Positions 7,239-16,688 of a stretch of DNA of 64,000 nucleotides are shown here, one piece after another. Position 1 is the first letter of the stretch. The number at the start of each line of letters is the position of its first letter. The notes below the pieces were generated by a model, which saw only the letters and a list, made by a program, of their open reading frames with translations, did not search any database and had not been told where the DNA came from. A program made the position numbers and the translations under genes. The stretch is taken from the NCBI RefSeq assembly GCF_000582685.1, contig NZ_KK073769.1:1316564-1380563 (forward strand), written 5' to 3'. This stretch comes from [Scytonema hofmanni] UTEX 2349 (GTDB taxonomy: Bacteria > Cyanobacteriota > Cyanobacteriia > Cyanobacteriales > Nostocaceae).

Positions 7239-10200
7239 ATGAGTGTTAAGGCAAGTGGTGGAAGCTCAGTTGCGCGTCCGCAACTATATCAAACTTTAGC
7301 TTTGTCAACAATTACCCAAGCGGAACAGCAAGACCGCTTTTTGGGAACCGGCGAACTAAACGAACTCGAAAGCTATTTTGCATCTGGTGCAAAGCGTTTA
7401 GAAATTGCCCAGACGCTCACGGACAATTCTGAGATTATAGTCTCACGAGCCGCCAACCGAATTTTTGTTGGTGGTTCGCCAATGGCTTTCTTGGAAAAGC
7501 TCAAAGAACCAGAATTGGCAACAGTCGCTTCTGGGGGAATGGACGTTAGAGAGGGAATGAAATTAGGAACCGTAACCTACGTGGAAACTCGTGGTGGGTT
7601 CTTAGAAAACTTACGTTCAATTTTTAACTCCTCTCCTAGTGGTGGTGCAACACCTCCTGGTTTTAGACCAATCAACATTTCCCGTTATGGTCCTAGCAAC
7701 ATGGCTAAGAGCTTACGGGATTTGTCGTGGTTTCTGCGCTATGCAACTTATGCGATCGTTGCAGGCGACCCGAATATCATATCCGTGAATACACGGGGAC
7801 TCCGGGAAATCATTGAAAACGCTTGTTCCGGTGAAGCGACACTCGTTGCTTTACAGGAAATCAAACTAGGCTCGCTTTCCTTTTTCCGCAAGGATGCTGA
7901 GGCAACAGATATTGTGACTCAGTACATGGATGTTTTGCTGAACGAATTCAAAGCACCCACTCCATCAAATAAACTGCGTCAACGTTCTTCGAGTGACCAA
8001 CAAGGGTTAGAACTGCCCCAAATTTACTTTAATGCGGCAGAGCGTAGACCCAAGTTTGTGATGAAGACTGGATTAAGCGCAGGTGAAAAAATTGAAGTCA
8101 TCAAAGCGGCTTATCGGCAAATCTTTGAGCGTGACATTACCCGTGCTTACAGTCAGTCGATATCTAACCTGGAATCTCAGGTGAAGAACGGTACAATCTC
8201 TATGAAAGAGTTTGTTCGTCGCCTTGGCAAATCTCCCCTTTACCAAAAACAGTTTTATCAGCCTTTTATCAACAGCCGCGCTTTAGAATTGGCATTTCGT
8301 CACTTCCTCGGACGCGGACCAAGTAGTCGGGAAGAAGTACAAAATTACTTCTCGATTATTTCCAATGGCGGTTTATCTGCTTTAGTCGATGCCTTGGTAG
8401 ATTCTCAGGAATATTCTGACTACTTTGGAGAAGAAACAGTACCATACCTGCGCGGTCTGGGTCAAGAAGCTCAAGAATGCCGCAACTGGGGACCTCAGCA
8501 AGACCTGTTAAATTACAGTGCGCCTTTCCGGAAAGTACCTCAGTTTATCACGACATTCGCTGACTACGAACAGCCACTACCAGATCAACACGTTTACGGT
8601 TCTGGTAACGATCCGCTGGAAATTCAATTTGGAGCGATTTTCCCGAAAGAAACTCGCAACCCCAGCACTCGTCCGGCGCCTTTTGGCAAAGATACCAAGC
8701 GGATTTTGATTCACAATGGTCCGGGTATTTCTAACCAAAATAGCAACCCGAAAGCGCGTGGTGAATTCCCAGGTTCCTTGGGTCCAAAAATCTTCCGGTT
8801 AGATCAGCTACCGGGCACACGAGGGAGAAAAGCAGCAACAGGTGTCAGTGTCAAATACTCGGAAAGCTCCACCCAAGCACTAATTAAAGGTGCTTATCTG
8901 CAAGTTTTCGGTCGCGATGTTTACGAAGGTCAACGACTGAAAGTAGCAGAAATTAAGCTAGAAAACGGTGAAATTTCTGTAAGGGAATTTGTTCGCGCTT
9001 TGGCGAAGTCGGATCTGTTCCGGAAAATGTACTGGACTTCGCTTTATGTATGTAAAGCGATCGAGTACATCCACCGCCGCTTGTTGGGTCGTCCTACCTA
9101 CGGTCGTCAAGAAAACAATAAGTACTTCGATATTTGTTCTAAGAAGGGCTTCTACGCGCTTGTAGATGCGATTCTTGACAGTCCGGAGTACAGTGAGGCG
9201 TTTGGTGAAGATACAGTTCCTTACGAACGTTATTTGACTCCTCAAGGTGTATCGCTGCGACAACTACGCGTTGGTAGCATTCGCGAAGACGTCGTAGTTA
9301 ACAGAGTTGACAAGGAAGAAATGCCGCGCTTTGTGGAACTTGGTGCTGTCACTCAAGAACGGTCAGAACCGGATATTCAGTCTCGGATTAACCAAGGTGT
9401 TAGTAAGAAGCGCGAACAAACGAAAATCTTCAAGCAGGTTGCTGGTACTAACGACAAAGTTGCCGTTAAAACTTTGATCAACGCTGCCTACCGTCAGGTT
9501 TTCGAGCGCGATATTGCTCCATACATCGTGAAAAACGAGTTTACGGTGTTAGAAAGCAAACTAGGTAACGGGGAAATTAACGTTAAGGAATTCATTGAAG
9601 GCTTAGGTAGTTCAAGTCTATACCAAAAAGAGTTCTACGCGCCTTATCCCAACACCAAAGTAATTGAACTGGGAACCAAGCACTTCTTAGGTCGTGCGCC
9701 ATTAGATCAGGCGGAAATACGCAAGTATAACCAGATACTGGCTAGTGAAGGGCTGCGTGCCTTTATTGGGGCGATGGTGAACAGTGCCGAGTATCTGCAA
9801 GCCTTTGGTGAAGACGTGGTGCCTTATAACCGCTTCTTAACATTGCCAGCGGCTAATTATCCGAACTCTCAGAAATTGTACAACCAGCTCACCAAGCAAA
9901 ACGATGATGTGGTTGTCCCCAGCTTTGATACAGTGCAGCCGCATATGGATGTGGCGAAAATGCCGCTTTTGAGCAAGGCGATCGCAGATTTGGCATCGAA
10001 AACTCGCGACATCGACAAAACCAAACCGCTGTTTATCGAACTCGGTCGTTCTTTCAACGATGGTCGCGGACAGTCGGTGGAAGTTGGTGTTGGTACAACT
10101 CAGCGCAAACCAGCACGTATTTACCGCATGACTGTAGGCTCAGGTCAAGCAGAAATGCAGCAGGTGATGGACGCGATTTACTGTCAGGTAATGGATGTAT

Positions 10201-10640
10201 TTAGCGGACAGGTTCCTAGTTACTTCCGCCGTTCTGACTTAGACAGCAAACTGCGAAACGGGGAAATTACCGTCCGCGAGTTTGTGCGCGATCTGGCTAG
10301 TTCAGAAATCTATCGCAAACGCTTCTATACGCCTTATCCCAATACCAAAGTGATTGAGTTCCTATTCCGTCACATATTGGGACGCGCACCAGCTACTCAG
10401 GCAGAAATACGCACTTACAACAAGCTGCTAGCTGACGGTGGTTTAAAAGCTGCTGTAGAGGTGATGGTGGAAAGCCCAGAATACGCTCGTTACTTTGGTG
10501 AAGATGTCGTGCCTTACAACCGCTTCCCATCTCTACCTGCGGGGAACTACCTCGGTAGCGTCCAAGCGGCTGCGGACTTGGTGAAACAATCCTGGTCTAG
10601 CTTGTCACCGTCTGTGTTGACCGGCGGACGTGCTAGGTAG
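7239..10640 (+). CDS. apcE: Phycobilisome core-membrane linker ApcE (LCM)
   Basis: 1133 residues. The N-terminal phycobilin-binding domain (about 1-240) carries Cys196 in ENACSGEA, which matches the chromophore-binding Cys of Anabaena-type ApcE. It is interrupted by the usual PB loop (about 77-145, ending SGGATPPGFRP). Four linker REP domains follow, starting near residues 285, 544, 742 and 972; each has the pattern YRQ(I/V)FERD, ...(S/N)GEI...EFVR, ...YPNTK.IE...RHFLGR.P, ...YF/AFGED.VPY. Four REPs are expected for a pentacylindrical core as in Anabaena. The protein organises the core cylinders, anchors the phycobilisome to the thylakoid and acts as terminal emitter. It heads the apcE-A-B-C cluster. 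Confidence 0.99.
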   Translation: MSVKASGGSSVARPQLYQTLALSTITQAEQQDRFLGTGELNELESYFASGAKRLEIAQTLTDNSEIIVSRAANRIFVGGSPMAFLEKLKEPELATVASGGMDVREGMKLGTVTYVETRGGFLENLRSIFNSSPSGGATPPGFRPINISRYGPSNMAKSLRDLSWFLRYATYAIVAGDPNIISVNTRGLREIIENACSGEATLVALQEIKLGSLSFFRKDAEATDIVTQYMDVLLNEFKAPTPSNKLRQRSSSDQQGLELPQIYFNAAERRPKFVMKTGLSAGEKIEVIKAAYRQIFERDITRAYSQSISNLESQVKNGTISMKEFVRRLGKSPLYQKQFYQPFINSRALELAFRHFLGRGPSSREEVQNYFSIISNGGLSALVDALVDSQEYSDYFGEETVPYLRGLGQEAQECRNWGPQQDLLNYSAPFRKVPQFITTFADYEQPLPDQHVYGSGNDPLEIQFGAIFPKETRNPSTRPAPFGKDTKRILIHNGPGISNQNSNPKARGEFPGSLGPKIFRLDQLPGTRGRKAATGVSVKYSESSTQALIKGAYLQVFGRDVYEGQRLKVAEIKLENGEISVREFVRALAKSDLFRKMYWTSLYVCKAIEYIHRRLLGRPTYGRQENNKYFDICSKKGFYALVDAILDSPEYSEAFGEDTVPYERYLTPQGVSLRQLRVGSIREDVVVNRVDKEEMPRFVELGAVTQERSEPDIQSRINQGVSKKREQTKIFKQVAGTNDKVAVKTLINAAYRQVFERDIAPYIVKNEFTVLESKLGNGEINVKEFIEGLGSSSLYQKEFYAPYPNTKVIELGTKHFLGRAPLDQAEIRKYNQILASEGLRAFIGAMVNSAEYLQAFGEDVVPYNRFLTLPAANYPNSQKLYNQLTKQNDDVVVPSFDTVQPHMDVAKMPLLSKAIADLASKTRDIDKTKPLFIELGRSFNDGRGQSVEVGVGTTQRKPARIYRMTVGSGQAEMQQVMDAIYCQVMDVFSGQVPSYFRRSDLDSKLRNGEITVREFVRDLASSEIYRKRFYTPYPNTKVIEFLFRHILGRAPATQAEIRTYNKLLADGGLKAAVEVMVESPEYARYFGEDVVPYNRFPSLPAGNYLGSVQAAADLVKQSWSSLSPSVLTGGRAR

Positions 10641-10652
10641 CGATCGCGCTTC

Positions 10653-10724
10653 GTCAATAGTCAATAGTCAATAGTCAACAGTCAATAGTGAAAAACCTTT
10701 GACCTTTGACTTTGGACTATTGAC
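10653..10724. repeat. GTCAATA heptamer array with inverted partner, apcE-apcA spacer
   Basis: Five near-identical heptamers (GTCAATA, one GTCAACA) run from 10653 to about 10687. They are followed by GACCTTTGACTTTGG and the complementary GACTATTGAC at 10715-10724, so RNA could fold back. The rest of the 397-bp spacer up to 11037 shows no gene, only the presumed apcA promoter and leader; the apcA ribosome site GGAGG is at 11024-11028. A nearly identical block lies at 53881-53932. Confidence 0.8.
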
Positions 10725-11037
10725 TCTAGACAGCCTCACAACCCTCCGCAACAAAGCTTTCAGATTGTCTGTGCGACTGCAAATCTGAAAATAAATATTA
10801 CAAAGTGTTAAGAGCAGTCATAGTTGCTCAACATAATGCCCGAAAATATTTTGCGGAAGGTATCTGAGTTTTACGGCTTGTGTAGTTCTATTTGCCCAAG
10901 TCAACTCGAAATTCCTAGCACAACACAAACAGTTTTGCAAGTGTTGTATCTAAGAAAACGAGAAAAACTCAATCAATCCAAAAAGTCGCACCAGTTTAAT
11001 CAAATTCTGGTTTCATTAGTATTGGAGGAATCCATTA

Positions 11038-11523
11038 ATGAGTATCGTCACGAAAGCTATCGTGAATGCTGATGCAGAAGCTCGCTACCTCAGCCCTGGC
11101 GAACTAGATCGTATCAAGAGCTTTGTTACAAATGGTGAGCGTCGTCTTCGCATCGCTCAAGTTTTGACAGACAACCGCGAGCGGATTGTTAAGCAAGCTG
11201 GTGACCAACTGTTCCAAAAGCGTCCTGATGTTGTATCTCCTGGTGGCAACGCTTACGGTCAAGAAATGACTGCTACTTGCCTGCGTGACCTGGATTACTA
11301 CCTTCGCCTCATCACCTACGGAGTTGTTTCTGGTGATGTAACCCCCATCGAAGAAATCGGTGTTGTGGGTGTTCGCGAAATGTACAAGTCCTTGGGAACT
11401 CCCATTGACGCTGTTGCTTCAGGCGTAACCGCAATGAAGAATGCATCTGCATCTCTGTTGTCAAGTGAAGATGCTAGTGAAGCTGGCGGTTACTTCGACT
11501 ACCTAGTCGGTGCAATGCAATAG
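11038..11523 (+). CDS. apcA: Allophycocyanin alpha subunit
   Basis: 161 residues, the exact family length. The phycocyanobilin attachment cysteine is Cys81 in TATCLRDLDYYLRL, preceded by PGGNAYGQEM. The N-terminus MSIVTKAIVNADAEARYLSP is canonical. GGAGG at 11024-11028 sets the start. With ApcB it forms the (alpha-beta)3 trimers of the phycobilisome core that pass energy from the rods to the terminal emitters. It sits 66 bp ahead of apcB and is surely co-transcribed with it. Confidence 0.99.
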   Translation: MSIVTKAIVNADAEARYLSPGELDRIKSFVTNGERRLRIAQVLTDNRERIVKQAGDQLFQKRPDVVSPGGNAYGQEMTATCLRDLDYYLRLITYGVVSGDVTPIEEIGVVGVREMYKSLGTPIDAVASGVTAMKNASASLLSSEDASEAGGYFDYLVGAMQ

Positions 11524-11588
11524 CTTGAACTTGTTTCTCTGTGGAAACAGAACAATTGCAATACGGTTGGAAATAAGGAATTAACAAC

Positions 11589-12074
11589 ATGCAAGACGCA
11601 ATTACCGCTGTCATTAACTCTTCAGACGTTCAAGGTAAGTACCTCGATACCTCTGCTTTAGAGAAATTAAAAGGCTACTTCTCAACTGGTGAACTACGCG
11701 TTCGTGCTGCTAGCAGCATCAGCGCTAATGCTTCGGCGATCGTCAAAGAAGCTGTAGCAAAAGCCTTGTTGTACTCTGACATCACCCGTCCAGGTGGCAA
11801 CATGTACACCACCCGTCGCTATGCTGCTTGCATCCGCGATTTGGACTACTACTTACGTTATTCTACCTACGCTATGTTGGCTGGAGATTCTTCCATCCTT
11901 GATGAGCGCGTGTTGAATGGCTTGAAAGAAACCTACAATTCTTTGGGTGTACCCGTTGGTGCAACCGTACAAGCTATCCAAGCAATGAAAGAAGTAACTG
12001 CTAGCTTAGTAGGTCCCGATGCCGGTAAGGAAATGGGCGTTTACTTCGACTATATCTCTAGCGGCTTAAGCTAA
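11589..12074 (+). CDS. apcB: Allophycocyanin beta subunit
   Basis: 161 residues. Cys81 in YAACIRDLDYYLRY binds phycocyanobilin. Asn71 in RPGGNMY is the position that is gamma-N-methylated in beta phycobiliproteins. The start MQDAITAVINSSDVQGKYLD is standard. It pairs with ApcA. The 246-bp spacer to apcC is longer than the apcA-apcB gap and contains AT-rich sequence with no clear terminator, so part of the message may end or be processed there. Confidence 0.99.
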   Translation: MQDAITAVINSSDVQGKYLDTSALEKLKGYFSTGELRVRAASSISANASAIVKEAVAKALLYSDITRPGGNMYTTRRYAACIRDLDYYLRYSTYAMLAGDSSILDERVLNGLKETYNSLGVPVGATVQAIQAMKEVTASLVGPDAGKEMGVYFDYISSGLS

Positions 12075-12320
12075 GAGCTAGTCAGCACTTAAGAATTTAG
12101 GTGCGGCTTAATTAAGGTCTGGAAATCAATCGTGAGTGCTAGAAAGTTATGTCGCTTGTCTTTTTAAATTTAAATATTTGGAGTGATGAGTGTTAGCTGT
12201 CTAGTATTGATGATTGATTTCCAGCCTTGGAGTGATTAATTTAAAGATTTCTGTAAAAGATACACTCCCATTTTTTTGACATAAAAAAGTTTTCACGATA
12301 AATACAGGAGATTTAACCCG

Positions 12321-12524
12321 ATGCGGATGTTTAAAGTTACCGCTTGTGTTCCCAGTCAAACTCGCATTCGCACTCAACGCGAACTGCAAAACACCTATTT
12401 CACCAAGTTGGTTCCTTATGACAACTGGTTTCGCGAACAGCAGCGCATTATGAAAATGGGCGGCAAAATCGTCAAGGTGGAGCTAGCAACTGGCAAGCAA
12501 GGCACCAATACTGGGTTACTGTAA
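12321..12524 (+). CDS. apcC: Phycobilisome 7.8-kDa core linker
   Basis: 67 residues, the standard LC size. The sequence MRMFKVTACVPSQTRIRTQRELQNTYFTKLVPYDNWFREQQRI... is a CpcD-type linker domain; I recognise it throughout. It sits in the centre of allophycocyanin trimers and caps or tunes core discs. AGGAG at 12307-12311 gives a good ribosome site. A strong terminator follows 40 bp later, ending the apc cluster. Confidence 0.98.
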   Translation: MRMFKVTACVPSQTRIRTQRELQNTYFTKLVPYDNWFREQQRIMKMGGKIVKVELATGKQGTNTGLL

Positions 12525-12562
12525 TTCCTACCCATATAACAAAAATTATTGTAGGGAGTTGC

Positions 12563-12590
12563 AAAGAGGTCAAAGATGACCTCTTTTTTG
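12563..12590 (+). terminator. Rho-independent terminator of the apc cluster
   Basis: A perfect 9-bp stem AAAGAGGTC / GACCTCTTT surrounds the 6-nt loop AAAGAT and runs into TTTTTT. It lies 39 bp after the apcC stop on the same strand. Confidence 0.9.
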
Positions 12591-12591
12591 T

Positions 12592-12959
12592 TGCTTGAAA
12601 GTCCTCAGGCGATGAAAGCCTGGGGCGTTGCGTGTACAAAGTCCGCCAAGGCGTAGGCTTTCATCGCTTCTCGGTTGCGTGCAATACGTGGTATAGAGAC
12701 TTCGTGCGATCGCATCTTTACATTCGCGTCTCTACATTTATTTTTTGAACATGTATATGATTCAGGCGATTTCAAGTTATGTTAAATGCTTATCTAGTAG
12801 CCAATTTGACGACTTATATTATGTCCTGATAATTAACATTAATAAAAATATCGCAACCTTTGTAGAGACGTTCCGCCGGAACGTCTAAACAAAAGTAAGT
12901 AATTTGCCGGACATAATATTACGTAGGGCTTGCGATATGACCTCACCGATAGTCTGACT
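12592..12959. other. Repeat-rich spacer between apcC and the oxygenase-like gene
   Basis: No gene is visible. It holds a dispersed repeat similar to 5484-5660 (CAAAGTCCGCCAAGGCG near 12637-12653). A partial copy of the MITE-like element at 27251-27352 follows, with shared words CGCGTCTCTACATTTATTT and GAACATGTAT around 12727-12755. A GTTCC-type palindrome lies at 12862-12888. The gene at 12960-13961 ends into this region from the other strand. Confidence 0.6.
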
Positions 12960-13961
12960 TCAATCAAACATCTTTACAAGGCGATAGCCACGAGTATATA
13001 AAGGAACAGGAGCGACAACATTCTGCTTTTGCCTAGCCTGCTCAACAGTTTCATCAAAGATTATTAGCGTCTGGTGACCAACCTTCAGCCATTCTTCATA
13101 AGGCACGCTCATATCTTCTTCAACACCACCGACACTTGCTGGTATCATTGCTCGGTAAGCTTGGTTGAATTTTCGGCGGAACCGGAAATCTACGGAAATT
13201 CTCAGACCTTCGGCTTTGCGTCTTACTGTTTGGTGCAGTCCACGGGCATCGTTAAAGTACATCGTACCCTGTTGTAGTTGCACTTCCGTATAGGAGACAA
13301 CCATTGGAATATCTCCACCCTCATCAAAGTCGGACATCACCCGCATAGCCTGTAGTTCCATTTCGCGAGGCATTTCACCGGCTTCAATGGTAATGTTGTC
13401 GATATCGCCAAATAGTGGCAGCACCACTACTATGGCATCAGCGGGAACACCTGCCCAGACATCACTATGGCACTTTGAACTGGCAAAGGGCAAACGCGTC
13501 TTTTCTATGTCAGTTTTGCCATAGACCATACGAAGATTTACTGGTAAATCCACTGCATCGATTAAGTCATTTGCTCCGAGTTGGCAGAAAGCCTCAGCAA
13601 CACTTTTTTGAAAAAGGTTAAATGCCAGAGTGTGTTCCCGCTTTGGCATTAATAAGCCAGTACCAGTATAGTTAGGCAAACTATTTCTAGCTTCCAGCAG
13701 TCGATTAAGCATTTCATCTTCTGAAAGAATTATGGGACTATTCAAACATGCTGAAATATACCCCGCAGCAGCGACTTGGATTTGTTGGAATAACTCAGGT
13801 TTTAATCTGTGTTCAAATAGCAATCGATGCTGCCGCTTTGTAGCAATTTTATCTGCAAGCTCATCAAATAGTTGATCGCCAAGCTGAGAAAATGCGATCG
13901 CACGCTCATATTCCAACTCATCACACAGTGGCAAGCCTACTAAAAGTCCTTCCATCATCAT
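12960..13961 (-). CDS. Putative Fe(II)/2-oxoglutarate-type oxygenase
   Basis: 333 residues. The central and C-terminal parts look like a jelly-roll oxygenase: an HxD pair at His165/Asp167 (KCHSDVWAG), a distal histidine at His243 (ARGLHQTVRR), and then GLRISVDFRFRR, where an arginine could bind the co-substrate carboxylate. The N-terminal 120 residues are helical and unassigned. The start has three ATGs in a row directly after AGGAAGG, so the third may be used. It is divergent from a methyltransferase/diiron-oxidase pair across a 478-bp AT-rich spacer, which suggests a shared pathway. Family assignment rests on the metal triad only; the substrate is unknown. Confidence 0.6.
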   Translation of the reverse strand: MMMEGLLVGLPLCDELEYERAIAFSQLGDQLFDELADKIATKRQHRLLFEHRLKPELFQQIQVAAAGYISACLNSPIILSEDEMLNRLLEARNSLPNYTGTGLLMPKREHTLAFNLFQKSVAEAFCQLGANDLIDAVDLPVNLRMVYGKTDIEKTRLPFASSKCHSDVWAGVPADAIVVVLPLFGDIDNITIEAGEMPREMELQAMRVMSDFDEGGDIPMVVSYTEVQLQQGTMYFNDARGLHQTVRRKAEGLRISVDFRFRRKFNQAYRAMIPASVGGVEEDMSVPYEEWLKVGHQTLIIFDETVEQARQKQNVVAPVPLYTRGYRLVKMFD

Positions 13962-14439
13962 CCTTCCTGAAATTTTTCTAAAAATGAATAAAATAATTGG
14001 CTAAGAACTCATGCACTCAAAGTTAATCCGTTTTTACAACGTATACTTGTATTAAAAATTAGCAGTATTATTCTTTTTTTGCTTCGTTAAATATACTACT
14101 TCTCCATTTTTATTGAGTACAAGACATATTTATAAAATACGATTTAATTAGAGTTGTTTAATTAAACTATATATAAATGAAGTAGTAATAAAATTCATGT
14201 AAACTCAAATTTATGATAAATCATTTATATATTAATAAAGAATTAAATTTAGTCTAATTCATTTGATTATTTTATTCTAAACCTAGACTGGAACTGAATA
14301 ACAAGCAAATAGACAAAAATAAGTAAAAACAACATTAGCAACAAAATAATCAAATGTTATAACTTAAATAGTTCAACATTTAAGCTTTGTTTACATCAAA
14401 AAAAGCAAATTAAAACCTAAATAAATAAAAATATCAATT
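13962..14439. other. AT-rich divergent promoter region
   Basis: 478 bp, strongly A/T-rich, between two divergent genes. It contains no open frame of note and no dispersed palindromes. It presumably carries promoters for both sides, but I see no pair of hexamers good enough to name. Confidence 0.5.
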
Positions 14440-15201
14440 TTGAAGAATAAAAACTCAACCAAAAGCCTATATAATCGCACAGCATCAGAGTGGGTTAGAA
14501 CAGAACCCAGTTCGCTCTCAGACTTTACGGCACGCCCTTTTGTATTAGAGCTTTGTCAGCCTGTTACTGGTTTGCGAGTTCTTGACTTAGGTTGTGGTGA
14601 AGGTTATTGCAGTCGAGAGTTACGCCGACACGGGGCTGCACAAGTGCAAGGAATTGACCTTTCCCAAAGCATGATTGAAGCGGCACAGATGCAAGAAGTA
14701 GAAGACACGCTAGGTATTGACTACGAAGTGGGATGTGCTACTAACCTCAAGCAGTTTGGCGATCGCGAAATAGACCTAGTTGTTGCAGTTTTTCTATTCA
14801 ACTATTTGACAACGCAACAGACTCAGCAATGTATGGCTGAAGTCGCACGCATTCTCCGTCCTGGTGGTCGATTTGTGTTCAGCGTTCCGCATCCATCCTT
14901 TCCATACATGCGACAGCCAGCATATCCATTCTATTTTCAAGTAGAGGGTACAGGCTACTTCAGCAAGCGAGATCAGCAGTTTTCTGGTCGTATTTGGAAA
15001 CGAGATGGTTCCTGGCTAAATATCCAATTAGTTCACAAAACCTTTGAGGATTATTTTGATGCGCTCAAAAGTGCTGGCTTTAATACAATGCCAATCTTAC
15101 AGGAATTACGGGTGACTCCAGAACATATTGCACTGGATGAGACATTCTTTAGTCCTTTAGTTGATATACCGCTTCATCTAGCTATACAGGTATCACGATG
15201 A
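14440..15201 (+). CDS. Class I SAM-dependent methyltransferase
   Basis: 253 residues. Motif I LRVLDLGCGEGYCSRELRRHG (about 45-65) and VQGIDLSQSMIEAAQ mark a Rossmann methyltransferase of the small-molecule type (methyltransferase 11/25-like). IDLVVAVFLFNYL and ARILRPGGRFVFSVPHP complete the core. The frame has no ATG near its beginning; TTG at 14440 is the only reasonable start, just downstream of a stop in frame. Its last codons overlap the next gene by 4 bp (ATGA), implying translational coupling with the diiron oxidase. It probably methylates a small molecule handled by that pathway. Confidence 0.8.
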   Translation: MKNKNSTKSLYNRTASEWVRTEPSSLSDFTARPFVLELCQPVTGLRVLDLGCGEGYCSRELRRHGAAQVQGIDLSQSMIEAAQMQEVEDTLGIDYEVGCATNLKQFGDREIDLVVAVFLFNYLTTQQTQQCMAEVARILRPGGRFVFSVPHPSFPYMRQPAYPFYFQVEGTGYFSKRDQQFSGRIWKRDGSWLNIQLVHKTFEDYFDALKSAGFNTMPILQELRVTPEHIALDETFFSPLVDIPLHLAIQVSR

Positions 15202-15929
15202 AAAATATTTCTTCTTGTTGTAAGCATTCTTTAACTGAAATAACGGATCACCATTCTCTTTGGAATCATGAATTCTTAACTCGCTGTCGTATAGGTGATT
15301 TATCTCTGCGAGAAGTACAGATCCTAGCTGTTCAGATGTACAAATTCTCTAAAGAATTTAATCGTATTCTCGCTAGTATTTTGTCTTGCTGCCAAGATGA
15401 AAGTGCTCAGGTAGTTCTTTTAGAAAATCTGTTTGACGAAATGGGACAAGGAGATGTAAATCAAGCTCATCCAGAGTTGTTTCGTCGATTTACTCGCGCA
15501 CTTGGTATCGACGATAACACTTTAGCCGCACTAGCCACTGCACCTGAAACTTCCGCTCTAATTGAAACCTACTTGAGGATACCCCATCAATACGGCTATC
15601 TATCTGCACTGGCTGCGGTTTGTTATGCTTCAGAAGGAATTGTTAGCTCTTTGTACACTCAACTTTATAAAGGAATTGTTGGTGTTACTCCTTTGCCCAA
15701 ACAGTCGTTAATATTTTTTGAAGTCCATATTGATGTGGATGATAGTCATGCAGCCAAGCTAGCAGCAGTGATTGAACCTCGCATTACTATACCTGAAGAT
15801 GAGATCAAGGTAAAACTCGCCATTGTTGAAGCAATGGATGCTCGTGTCCAATTCTTTAATGGTATTCAACGGCAAATTTCTGAGTCTAGCTTTTCTCTGC
15901 ATTCACCATTATTAATGCAAACTAGGTAA
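15198..15929 (+). CDS. Haem-oxygenase-fold diiron oxidase (HDO/iron-containing redox enzyme)
   Basis: 243 residues, all-helical. The metal-ligand pattern of the HDO superfamily (relatives of TenA, PqqC, UndA, SznF, BesC) is visible: ENLFDEMGQG...H (Glu, Glu and His of helices 2-3), CYASEG (Glu) and FEVHIDVDDSHA (His, Asp and His near the C-terminal side). Such enzymes use O2 and a weakly held diiron site for N-oxygenation, C-C cleavage or decarboxylation. The start overlaps the methyltransferase stop by 4 bp. What it oxidises cannot be read from sequence. Confidence 0.75.
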   Translation: MKNISSCCKHSLTEITDHHSLWNHEFLTRCRIGDLSLREVQILAVQMYKFSKEFNRILASILSCCQDESAQVVLLENLFDEMGQGDVNQAHPELFRRFTRALGIDDNTLAALATAPETSALIETYLRIPHQYGYLSALAAVCYASEGIVSSLYTQLYKGIVGVTPLPKQSLIFFEVHIDVDDSHAAKLAAVIEPRITIPEDEIKVKLAIVEAMDARVQFFNGIQRQISESSFSLHSPLLMQTR

Positions 15930-16125
15930 AGTTAAATGTTGAAAATACGGATGCAACTATCCTGGGTTAAAGCATTAAAATAACAACAAGTTTACTTGAG
16001 TTTTTTCTTGTATAAAGCTGTAAGTAAACAAAGTTGACAATTTAAACAACCGCTATTAAGCATTAGATTGTTAAAAATTGATCAAATTTAAAAAATAGAA
16101 TTGGGTGCATCAACAGGAGGCTTCT

Positions 16126-16677
16126 ATGTATGGATTAGTAAACAAAGCGATTCAAGATATGGTATGTAATCGCTTTGGTGAAGAAACTTGGAAACAAATT
16201 AAGCAAAAAGCTGAAGTTGAAGAAGATATTTTCATCAGTATGGAAGGTTATCCCGACGACCTAACCCATAAGCTAGTAAAAGCTGCTAGTGTTGTCTTGG
16301 GTTTATCTTCCTCAAAGATTATGGAAGCCTTTGGAGAATTCTGGGTTGAGTATACAGCTCAAGAAGGCTACGGCGAAATGCTGGATATGAGTGGGGATAC
16401 ACTACCTGATTTTCTAGAAAATCTTGACAATCTTCATGCTCGCGTTGGAATTAGCTTTCCTAAGCTTACACCTCCATCGTTTGAGTGTAGTGAGATGAAG
16501 GAAGATTCTTTAAGCTTACACTATCGCTCTACTAGAGAGGGGCTTACTCCAATGATTGTTGGTCTAGTCAAGGGATTAGGAGCGAGGTTTGATACTGAAG
16601 TTGATGTTACCCAAACCCAGAGTCGGGATGATGGTGACGATCATGACGAATTTTTAGTCAAGTATAAACCCAACTGA
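16126..16677 (+). CDS. H-NOX haem-based gas sensor
   Basis: 183 residues from MYGLVNKAIQDMV. The start is set by AGGAGG at 16115-16120; a longer in-frame GTG at 16105 would put that ribosome site inside the coding region. Haem ligation is by His104 (LDNLHARVG), and the propionate-binding YxSxR motif is Tyr133-Ser135-Arg137 (HYRSTREGL). A tryptophan in EFWVEYT (Trp73) lies where the characterised Nostoc H-NOX has a distal-pocket Trp. The protein should bind NO, and probably not O2, since no distal tyrosine is evident. It is 11 bp ahead of a kinase with a matching HNOBA domain. Confidence 0.95.
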   Translation: MYGLVNKAIQDMVCNRFGEETWKQIKQKAEVEEDIFISMEGYPDDLTHKLVKAASVVLGLSSSKIMEAFGEFWVEYTAQEGYGEMLDMSGDTLPDFLENLDNLHARVGISFPKLTPPSFECSEMKEDSLSLHYRSTREGLTPMIVGLVKGLGARFDTEVDVTQTQSRDDGDDHDEFLVKYKPN

Positions 16678-16688
16678 GCGTTCCATAC

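Noticed and set aside
10824..11072. 82-codon frame upstream of and overlapping apcA
   Set aside because: It overlaps apcA in another frame and covers its ribosome site; no family resemblance.
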